Assembly (NCBI GenBank): GCA_963933115.1
Contig: CAWVSL010000016.1
Span: 1-48,852, forward strand
From: JALJPB01 sp963933115
GTDB lineage: Bacteria > Pseudomonadota > Gammaproteobacteria > Enterobacterales > Alteromonadaceae
Length of the DNA stretch: 48,852 nt
Reading direction: 5' to 3'
Under the pieces are notes generated by a model. The model was not told where the DNA came from, searched no databases, and saw only the letters and a program-made list of their open reading frames with translations. Of this stretch, positions 42,795 through 48,852 are shown one piece after another (the stretch's first letter is position 1; each line of letters starts with the position of its first letter). Position numbers and translations under genes: made by a program.

Positions 42795-44579
42795 ATGACA
42801 ACGCTTCATTATCAGATCACCCCAAGCAACATCAATAGTCACCTATTTAGTGTAAAATTAAGCTTTACCAGTCAAGTAGAAAAAAACTACACTTTATCCT
42901 TACCGGCATGGCTGCCTGGCAGTTATATGATTCGAGACTTTGCAAAAAACATTACTGAAATCTCAGCAATAGATGGCAAAGAACAACCAATAACCCTCAA
43001 CAAACTAAATAAACAAACGTGGCAATTAATCGCTACCGATGAAACCGTTACTCTTCATTATCAAGTGTTCGCTTTTGACTTATCTGTGCGCACCGCCTAT
43101 TTAGATAATCAACGAGGGTTTTTTAATGGCAGCTCAACATTTTTACAAGTAGAGGAGCTTGAACATTCACCTTGCAAACTGATCATAAATACCCCAGACG
43201 ATATCAATAACTGGCGAGTAGCTACCGGATTAACACGCGGGTGTCATACCAAAAAATATAGTTTTGGCGAGTATACCGCCAAAAACTATAACGAACTGAT
43301 TGATTGTCCCGTCGCTATTGGTGACTTTGATAGTTTTGAATTTGAGATTGAAGGTGTTGTTCACCACATGATATTTACTAGCCCCCACTTTGGTGACCGA
43401 GAGCGGTTAAGTCATGACATCAAAAAACTCTGTCAGCACCATATTAGCCTCTTTGGTGAAGCACCTTTTAAAGAGTACTGGTTTATTACCCATTTATTGG
43501 AAAATGGTTTTGGTGGTTTAGAACACAAAAACTCAACCATTTTACAAGCAAGTCGCTTTGATTTACCCAACCCTAACAAGAAAAGCGTATGTAGTGAAAA
43601 TTACCGAACCTTTTTGAGCTTATGCTCTCACGAATACTTTCATGCTTGGAATGTTTGCCGGATAAAACCGAAAGAATTCACCCCCTATAATTTACAAGAA
43701 GAAGTTTACACAAAACAATTATGGGCATATGAAGGGATCACCTCTTACTACGATGACTTTTCGCTTTATCGTACCGGATTAATTACCTTCGACGAATATT
43801 TAACAATATTATCTAAAACAGCCACTCGAGTATATAGAGGTAAAGGTGAATTGAAACAGACAGTTACAGAGTCTAGCTTTGATACTTGGACCAAATTTTA
43901 TCAACAAGGACCAGATGCTGTAAATAATATTGTCAGTTATTATACTAAGGGCTCATTAATCGCTTTATGGTTAGATCTGACCATCCGAGAAAAGTCTCAA
44001 GGTCAATTTAGTTTAGACACACTAATGCGAGAGTTATGGCTTCATTTTGGTCAAACCGGTATTGGCACTCAAGAGGATGACTTTATTAATATTGCCAATA
44101 TCTTATGTAATGAAGATATCACTGAAGACTTTAAAAAACTACTCCACAGCTCAGCACGTATCGACTTATCGTCTTTATTAACGAAGGTGGGTATAAAGTT
44201 TACTTATCAAAAATTTGAGAAATTAAACGAACTCATAACAACGTCTAGTAACGACTACCAAGGGTATTTAGGTGCTCAATATCAAGACAGTGTTCTTGGC
44301 GTTAAAATAAAAAGTGTTATTGAAGACTCACCCGCAGCCGCTGCAGGTATAGCGGTAAACGATGTCCTAATTGCAGTTCACCATACCAAGGCAACCGTAA
44401 AGTCATTGCAAGCTCTTGCAGACCATCTCCCTAAAAATACTAAAGTCAGCTGCCATTATTTTAGAGATGATCAATTACTCAGCAGTGAGATTCAATTTAC
44501 CGACTCACCGTTAAGTGCGGTTGCTTTTACTGTTGAAGATCAAGGGAAAGCAACGTTATGGCAAAAAATCATTAAATGA
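42795..44579 (+). CDS. M61 family metallopeptidase with PDZ domain
   Basis: 594 residues. Members are glycyl aminopeptidases or related zinc peptidases. N-terminal beta domain with LPAWLPGSYMIRDFAKN; catalytic HEYFH (H279, E280, H283) in LCSHEYFHAWNVCRIKP; third ligand E313 in AYEGITSYYDD; a C-terminal PDZ domain at about 490-570 (LGVKIKSVIEDSPAAAAGI). No signal peptide seen, so probably cytoplasmic. ATG at 42795 is preferred over an in-frame TTG eight codons upstream. Physiological substrate unknown. Confidence 0.93.
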   Translation: MTTLHYQITPSNINSHLFSVKLSFTSQVEKNYTLSLPAWLPGSYMIRDFAKNITEISAIDGKEQPITLNKLNKQTWQLIATDETVTLHYQVFAFDLSVRTAYLDNQRGFFNGSSTFLQVEELEHSPCKLIINTPDDINNWRVATGLTRGCHTKKYSFGEYTAKNYNELIDCPVAIGDFDSFEFEIEGVVHHMIFTSPHFGDRERLSHDIKKLCQHHISLFGEAPFKEYWFITHLLENGFGGLEHKNSTILQASRFDLPNPNKKSVCSENYRTFLSLCSHEYFHAWNVCRIKPKEFTPYNLQEEVYTKQLWAYEGITSYYDDFSLYRTGLITFDEYLTILSKTATRVYRGKGELKQTVTESSFDTWTKFYQQGPDAVNNIVSYYTKGSLIALWLDLTIREKSQGQFSLDTLMRELWLHFGQTGIGTQEDDFINIANILCNEDITEDFKKLLHSSARIDLSSLLTKVGIKFTYQKFEKLNELITTSSNDYQGYLGAQYQDSVLGVKIKSVIEDSPAAAAGIAVNDVLIAVHHTKATVKSLQALADHLPKNTKVSCHYFRDDQLLSSEIQFTDSPLSAVAFTVEDQGKATLWQKIIK

Positions 44580-44633
44580 TGCCCATTAATCATTATTTAA
44601 TAGAGTAATAATTAATGTTTATAGTTAGTTGTA

Positions 44634-44663
44634 AGGAATTAAATACAAGCGTATTTAATTCCT
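44634..44663. repeat. Perfect 13-base inverted repeat after the M61 gene
   Basis: AGGAATTAAATAC and GTATTTAATTCCT flank the loop AAGC. No T-run on either side. It may stabilise the 3' end of the upstream mRNA or bind a protein; as a terminator it is incomplete. Confidence 0.6.
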
Positions 44664-44771
44664 GCCAAATACCTTAAAAATCTTTGAGAAAAATATAGGG
44701 TAGAAATTAGTAGTAAAGACATACCATGTGGTAAAAATTGGCCATACAGTTAAAATAAAAAGTAGGAAGTT

Positions 44772-45302
44772 ATGATCAACGTTGAAAAAATTCACCATGT
44801 CGCCTATCGCTGTAAAGACGCCAAAGAAACAACACAGTGGTATCAAGACAAACTCAACATGAAGCTTGTTTTAGCGATCGCTGAAGATGAAGTCCCTTCA
44901 ACGAAAGCGCCTGATCCCTACATGCACATATTTTTAGATGCCGGTAATGAAAATGTATTAGCCTTTTTTGAAATCCCTAACTCCCCAGATATGGGACGAG
45001 ATGAAAATACCCCCGCATGGGTCCAACACTTAGCGCTAAGAGTAGCTGACTTAACCGCCTTACTTGAGGCAAAATCAATATTAGAAAGTAAAGGTGTTGA
45101 TGTTTTAGGGCCAGTAAATCATGGCGTATTTAAGTCTATTTACTTTTTCGATCCCAATGGTCACCGTTTAGAGTTAGCGGCAAACACTGGAACACCTGAG
45201 CAATATAAAGAACTTAATCGTGTTGCTCAAATAATGGTTGACGAATGGGCCCAAACCAAGAAAGCACCCCGCCATGCTGATTGGTTACATCAACAAGACT
45301 AG
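44772..45302 (+). CDS. VOC superfamily (glyoxalase/dioxygenase fold) protein
   Basis: 176 residues with two beta-alpha-beta modules. Likely metal ligands: H8 or H9 in IHHVAYRC, E in FFEIPNSPD, H in WVQHLALRV and E in GHRLELAAN, the four-ligand pattern of VOC enzymes. After residue 145 comes a helical tail (EQYKELNRVAQIMVDEW). Members act as glyoxalase I, dioxygenases or thiol transferases; sequence alone does not decide. AGGA before ATG. Confidence 0.85.
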   Translation: MINVEKIHHVAYRCKDAKETTQWYQDKLNMKLVLAIAEDEVPSTKAPDPYMHIFLDAGNENVLAFFEIPNSPDMGRDENTPAWVQHLALRVADLTALLEAKSILESKGVDVLGPVNHGVFKSIYFFDPNGHRLELAANTGTPEQYKELNRVAQIMVDEWAQTKKAPRHADWLHQQD

Positions 45303-45381
45303 TGTCTAAAAATAAAAATAGGTCGGCAAACGTTTAAAGAATACCACTGGGTAAAATCTAATAACCCCGTCTTTACCAATA

Positions 45382-45393
45382 GGTTTGCAAACC
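45382..45393 (+). promoter_or_regulatory. Palindrome beside a TTGACA hexamer
   Basis: GGTTTGCAAACC is a perfect 12-base palindrome, and TTGACA (45395-45400), a consensus -35, begins two bases after it. No matching -10 is visible at 16-19 bases. It lies about 100 bases before yihI. Regulator unknown. Confidence 0.35.
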
Positions 45394-45416
45394 ATTGACA
45401 ATTTTTTTGGGTGATG

Positions 45417-45436
45417 GCGATGTCATCGCTTTTTTT
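45417..45436 (+). terminator. Weak terminator after the VOC gene
   Basis: Short stem GCGAT / ATCGC with loop GTC, followed by seven T. The stem has only five pairs. It would end the VOC transcript, but it lies downstream of the TTGACA hexamer, so it may instead sit in the yihI leader. Confidence 0.45.
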
Positions 45437-45491
45437 ATGGTGGCTAATGACGTAAAATGGCGCTATTGCTTTATTAACCGATCAAAAAACT

Positions 45492-46091
45492 ATGTCTCGC
45501 TCAAAAAAATCAAGAAAACCTGGTGTTGGCTCTAGCGGCCCAGTGAAAGAAACCACTAAAACACCAAAAGTTCCTGTTGAAAAAAGAGCTAAAAAACTCA
45601 AAGGGAAACCTTCAGGTAATCGTCAAAACGAAGCCAAGCCCATAGCAGACGCTCATAACTCACAGGTTAATAAAGACCCACGTATTGGCAATAAAACACC
45701 GATTGCTCTAGGTACGCTTAGCAATAAAAAAACGGTGAAGGCACAAAAAGTAAAACCGTCTAAAGCCTTAGCTCCCTCAGTTGCACCTATTCGCACGATT
45801 GAAACTGAACAGAGCATTGATATCGATGCGTTAATGCAAGAGTTAGAAGCAATAGAACAAGATGAGCGGTTACTGACAATATTAACTAAGCAAGATGATG
45901 AACTTGAATTATCAGAAAGTGAAGTCAATTTTTTCAATGGACAAATGGATAAACATCAAAGTATTCGTGAAGCCCTAGGCCTTGATGATGAAGATGAAGA
46001 CGACGAAGAAACCGATTCAAAGCAAAGTGCGTCTTCAGAAGACGATTTATGGGATAAATTTAATAACAGTGATTTATCAAAGTTTGAATAA
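45492..46091 (+). CDS. yihI: Der GTPase-activating protein YihI
   Basis: In E. coli YihI stimulates the GTPase Der and so tunes 50S assembly. 199 residues (169 in E. coli). N-terminus strongly basic (SRSKKSRKPG...VEKRAKKLKGKPSG), then the signature DPRIGNKTPIALG, a helical part (IDALMQELEAIEQDERLLTIL), LSESEVNFFNGQMDKHQSIREALGL, and an acidic tail (DDEDEDDEE). The charge split between the ends is typical. Directly upstream of the DUF2489 gene. Confidence 0.92.
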   Translation: MSRSKKSRKPGVGSSGPVKETTKTPKVPVEKRAKKLKGKPSGNRQNEAKPIADAHNSQVNKDPRIGNKTPIALGTLSNKKTVKAQKVKPSKALAPSVAPIRTIETEQSIDIDALMQELEAIEQDERLLTILTKQDDELELSESEVNFFNGQMDKHQSIREALGLDDEDEDDEETDSKQSASSEDDLWDKFNNSDLSKFE

Positions 46092-46124
46092 CAACTTTAC
46101 ATTAATTTCATAGGAGGTTAATCA

Positions 46125-46625
46125 ATGACTAACTACGGGCTACTGGCAATTTTTGCTGGCGTAATTATTATTATATTACTCGCAAAATATGCAAAAAAAT
46201 TATTAAAACAAGTTAAAGACAATACTGAGAAACAAAAAATAGCAGACGTTGAACGTCACCAGGCTCTAAAAGGCCATGATAAAAAAGTGCTCGACTCGGT
46301 AGTGATTATTGTTCGTGCCATGAAAGCAGAACAGTGTGATTTTTCTGAAGGTTGTTGGCGATTAAGTGTCCTACTAGATTCTTTAAAAACAAGCGAAGAA
46401 ATTGCCCAACAGTTCCCTGCGATTTTTGAGCTTTACAACAGAATCAAAGCGTTAAGTATTCTTGACTCACGTAAAGAACTGCCTAAAAAAGAACGTATGG
46501 AAGAAGACTTACAGCGAATAAAAGCCGAGGCTGAACTCCATACTGAGATTGAAAAAGATTTGGTACTGCTCCATCAATATGCCCTTGAGCGGATAAGTGT
46601 ATTGAAGGATAACTCGAAAGAATAG
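46125..46625 (+). CDS. DUF2489 membrane-anchored protein
   Basis: 166 residues. One N-terminal TM helix (4-20, GLLAIFAGVIIIILLA), then a charged helical cytoplasmic part with KVLDSVVIIVRAMKAEQCDFSEGCWRL and KELPKKERMEEDLQRI segments. Matches DUF2489, which commonly follows yihI in marine gammaproteobacteria. Strong AGGAGG before the ATG, 33 bases after yihI. No function known. Confidence 0.85.
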   Translation: MTNYGLLAIFAGVIIIILLAKYAKKLLKQVKDNTEKQKIADVERHQALKGHDKKVLDSVVIIVRAMKAEQCDFSEGCWRLSVLLDSLKTSEEIAQQFPAIFELYNRIKALSILDSRKELPKKERMEEDLQRIKAEAELHTEIEKDLVLLHQYALERISVLKDNSKE

Positions 46626-46826
46626 TTAAGGCGCTCTCCACGGACTAAGTTTTGCAATAACGCCACAAAAGCTGGCCTATATTTATTAGCGTTAGCTTTA
46701 TATTGATGAGTGATATCGAAAATCTATTTCACTCAAATTCATTATCACTCTCAGTAATATTTTACTAACGCTTTAGCGTTATTAGCCACTTTACTGGGGA
46801 GGGTTTAATGAGACCTACTAAAAACT

Positions 46827-47387
46827 TTATTGACTAATAAGCCCTAGACTAAACTCGACACCCGCACTTACAAATATCACTTCAGTACCTTGGCTTGTTT
46901 TTTTCTCTTGAGCTAACGCTACCCATTGGTAATAAACATTACGATGAACTCTCGCTTGCAGGTTTCTGCGCACAGTCACATACAACTCGCCTTCGCTAGT
47001 CACCAATAAAGGGTGGTACTCATCAAGTAAAAACTCATCATCTAAATTAGTACTTACCACCATACTAGTCATACTTTCATCTTGCCAAGCCCATTGTGTT
47101 AAAACAAAAGGTGCGTCTTCAACCGTAATTTTAATTTTCTCAACGGGCGTGACTAAATAATAGTCATCATGCTTTGAGCCAAGATCTCTTAATAACACTG
47201 ATGCGAATAATTTCACTAAAGACAAACGTTTAAAAATAGTCCCGCCAAAATACCAATCACCATTAGGCTTAATTTGTAAGTCTATTTCTCCACAATAAGG
47301 CGGATCCCATAATTCGATAGGTGGCAGCTTTTTCGCTTTCCCTTCAGTTAAGCCAGCTAACTGTGAGGATAGTTTTTCTAGCGACAT
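46827..47387 (-). CDS. DUF1285 family protein
   Basis: 186 residues, soluble. The blocks PPIELWDPPYCGEIDLQIKPNGDWYFGG, KLFASVLLRD and YYLVTPVEKIKI match the proteobacterial DUF1285 family; structures exist without an assigned role. AGGG about seven bases before ATG. Convergent with the DUF2489 gene. A LacI-family-like operator lies 24 bases upstream. Confidence 0.88.
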   Translation of the reverse strand: MSLEKLSSQLAGLTEGKAKKLPPIELWDPPYCGEIDLQIKPNGDWYFGGTIFKRLSLVKLFASVLLRDLGSKHDDYYLVTPVEKIKITVEDAPFVLTQWAWQDESMTSMVVSTNLDDEFLLDEYHPLLVTSEGELYVTVRRNLQARVHRNVYYQWVALAQEKKTSQGTEVIFVSAGVEFSLGLISQ

Positions 47388-47410
47388 GTCAAAACCCTAT
47401 TTAATGGCTA

Positions 47411-47428
47411 ATTGTTACCGATAACAAT
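47411..47428 (-). promoter_or_regulatory. LacI/GntR-type operator upstream of the DUF1285 gene
   Basis: ATTGTTACCGATAACAAT, an 18-base palindrome with one mismatched pair. It closely resembles the gluconate repressor (LacI-family GntR) operator of enterobacteria, ATGTTACCGGTAACAT. It lies 24 bases before the DUF1285 start, in the promoter or leader. The cognate regulator is not in the window. Confidence 0.5.
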
Positions 47429-47589
47429 AACACTACTAACAAAGGGTGTAGTACTAAATGTTATTACTTTTAAATGATAAAGAGTTATACCGCGTGGTTA
47501 ATCCCGCAGCCCAGCGATGTTGTAAGTTGTGTTTCAATGCAACTGTTATTTTATTTCAGACGATGTTATAGATATTATTTAAGCAGCGA

Positions 47590-48702
47590 CTAAAAAATAA
47601 ACGGAGAAACATACTCGTCGTAAATATAAACTGCAATTTTTAGTCCGCCAAATACGATAGCGATATCACGTACCAAAACGAGTGTTTTATTTTCTTTTTT
47701 TGTATTAATCCCTTCGTCCAATGGCATTGGGGATAATTCGTCAAGATGCTCAAAATCGACATATTTACCTTCAGCATTAATAGCCAGTAGCTCTTCTTGT
47801 TTTTTCAAGGTGAGGTCATTGTTTGCGTCTTCAATCCAACTGTTAATGACATTTGAAGGTATAGTCATTACGAAATAAGTAATTATGAAGAAAAATATCG
47901 TTTGAATTGCTCGCCATGCTTCAGGCCACCAGCCCGGTGAAACGTCAGATGATAAGGTAGATACCACCCCTGCTAACGCCATGAAATAAATTGCAGTCCA
48001 TGGTACGTAAATGATGTATTTTAATCGAGTAAAATACTTTATAGCATCTTCATGAACCCAATATTGCTCACGTATCTTTTCAGCAGTCTTAGCTAAAAGG
48101 GCCTCTTTTTGATGCTGCTCAGCAAGTGCATGGCATGCTTCTGAATTTAATTTGATATAGTCTGCGCAGCCACGTCCATAGGATTTGCGCATTTCTTTGT
48201 CTTCAAAAGGGACATAAGCCATAGAGATGACTTCACCATTATCATTAAAGACAAAATGCACTTTCGGTTCCGCTCGGTAAGTGAAGGTAAATCCTTTTGT
48301 TTCATGAGAAATGAAAAAAGATGAGTGACAGGCTTCATCCACTCCAGCGGCGTAAGCCATATCAAGCATATACTGCAATGTAGCACCCGTGATATTTTCT
48401 TGGGCGATTCGGGCAAAAAAACCATCAATTATCAACTGCCTTACCTCGGCATGATAATTATGACTAGGCCTACAAATATAGGTAAGACCGCCATCTTCTT
48501 TGAGAACATATTCATATTGGGCAACGTCATATTCTATATTATAGCCCCAGCCATATGCGAACCGTAACTGTTGCTGCACGGCATCATAATGCCGACGTTC
48601 TCGCTGGTTCAATATGCTGCGACGGCAAGCAGGACAGTGATCCCATAGGTTGCCTGCATAATTGCAAAAGTATGAATCATAGCAACGATCGCAGTTTCTC
48701 AT
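47590..48702 (-). CDS. Zinc-ribbon membrane protein of unknown function
   Basis: 370 residues, not recognised. N-terminus: a zinc-ribbon-like cluster, C4 and C7 (CDRC), C13, C23 and C26 (CPAC), followed by a basic helix. Residues about 50-175 are mixed alpha/beta without obvious motif. A charged helix (200-222) leads to two TM helices (about 229-250 and 265-285), a cytoplasmic-looking acidic helix, and a third hydrophobic segment near the C-terminus (342-360). The start is uncertain: ATG at 48702 gives MRNCDRC; an in-frame TTG at 48723 would add seven residues. Neither has a Shine-Dalgarno. Confidence 0.7.
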   Translation of the reverse strand: MRNCDRCYDSYFCNYAGNLWDHCPACRRSILNQRERRHYDAVQQQLRFAYGWGYNIEYDVAQYEYVLKEDGGLTYICRPSHNYHAEVRQLIIDGFFARIAQENITGATLQYMLDMAYAAGVDEACHSSFFISHETKGFTFTYRAEPKVHFVFNDNGEVISMAYVPFEDKEMRKSYGRGCADYIKLNSEACHALAEQHQKEALLAKTAEKIREQYWVHEDAIKYFTRLKYIIYVPWTAIYFMALAGVVSTLSSDVSPGWWPEAWRAIQTIFFFIITYFVMTIPSNVINSWIEDANNDLTLKKQEELLAINAEGKYVDFEHLDELSPMPLDEGINTKKENKTLVLVRDIAIVFGGLKIAVYIYDEYVSPFIF

Positions 48703-48722
48703 GTGTGACAAAGGTATGCTCA

Positions 48723-48833
48723 ACTTTGTTGTTATAGAATTATTTAACCTTGACTATAACGTAATTGTAAGCACCCGACATCCACTTTGTTGTAAGAGCA
48801 ATTGTTCCTTAATCGGTAAATTAACAACAAAGC
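48723..48833. repeat. Three copies of CTTTGTTGTWA upstream of the zinc-ribbon gene
   Basis: ACTTTGTTGTTA at 48723-48734, ACTTTGTTGTAA at 48784-48795, and the reverse complement TTAACAACAAAGC at 48821-48833. Two direct and one inverted copy within 111 bases. They could be regulator half sites in the promoter of the zinc-ribbon gene or part of a repeat that continues beyond the window. Confidence 0.5.
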
Positions 48834-48852
48834 CGCTGTGGGTTTCTCTGCC

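Noticed and set aside
46766..46781. TAACGC-TTTA-GCGTTA hairpin between convergent genes as a terminator.
   Set aside because: Six-base stem with no T-run on either strand.
46808..46837. Nine-codon frame on the plus strand with GGGGAGG before ATG.
   Set aside because: Only nine sense codons, and it runs into the 3' end of the convergent DUF1285 gene; more likely chance or a relic.
47458..47571. 37-codon plus-strand frame in the gap before the DUF1285 gene.
   Set aside because: No convincing ribosome site and a composition (LLLL, CCKLC) that does not resemble a protein.
47490..47575. Repeated CGATGTTRTA motifs and a short hairpin AGTTG/CAACT, suggesting an integron attC site.
   Set aside because: No GTTRRRY / RYYYAAC pair and no long inverted-repeat cassette end; no integrase or cassette array seen.

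Overview
The window is an AT-rich stretch of a gammaproteobacterial chromosome. Gene content (complete S10-spc-alpha ribosomal superoperon, AST arginine pathway, Hut genes, YcbX, YihI, SrkA-DsbA, E. coli-type SpeD) and the sequence style of the proteins point to the Alteromonadales, most like Colwelliaceae (Colwellia/Thalassotalea); this placement is by recognition, not by a search. I see no insertion sequence, prophage, CRISPR array, tRNA or rRNA. It is mostly housekeeping DNA with some less understood genes, mainly near the right end.

Layout. 1-5.5 kb (minus): a secreted TolB-propeller/amidohydrolase fusion, then mpl-ubiX. 5.6-12.8 kb (plus): ycbX, pabA, argD/astC, astA, astD and a DUF1338 (HglS-like) gene, an arginine-catabolism block without astB or astE. 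13-15.1 kb: an OsmC protein and speD (plus), facing prkB (minus). 15.3-29.4 kb (minus): the ribosomal superoperon rpsJ to rplQ with rpoA and secY. It splits into three transcription units: S10 (L4-type leader attenuator, terminator after rpsQ), spc (own promoter before rplN) and alpha (own promoter and an S4-type pseudoknot leader before rpsM, which starts with GTG). rpmJ, too short for many gene finders, is present. 29.6-32.6 kb (plus): a divergently transcribed EF-G paralog with its own promoter and terminator, then an unusual protein made of two SSB-like OB folds. 32.7-36 kb (minus): ccoG-srkA-dsbA, with ccoG and srkA overlapping as TAATG. 36-38.7 kb: a small unknown gene (plus) and hutG-hutF (minus) behind a perfect HutC-type operator. 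38.9-46.6 kb (plus): a hybrid histidine kinase with almost no sensor part, a peroxiredoxin-glutaredoxin fusion, a VF530 protein, purU, an M61 peptidase, a VOC protein, yihI and a DUF2489 gene. 46.8-48.7 kb (minus): a DUF1285 gene with a LacI-family-like operator upstream, and an unrecognised zinc-ribbon membrane protein.

Functional themes: translation and its feedback control dominate; around it lie amino-acid catabolism (arginine through AST, histidine through Hut), redox and thiol maintenance (DsbA, SrkA, CcoG, Prx-Grx, OsmC), and cofactor or one-carbon metabolism (PabA, PurU, UbiX).

No convincing new multi-gene system was found. Best leads for novelty are the tandem-OB protein (31946-32605), the zinc-ribbon membrane protein (47590-48702) with repeats upstream, a 24-codon reading frame with a very strong ribosome binding site (11813-11887, minus), the head-to-head pairing of the EF-G paralog with the S10 operon, and the absence of crp from a neighbourhood where it is expected.
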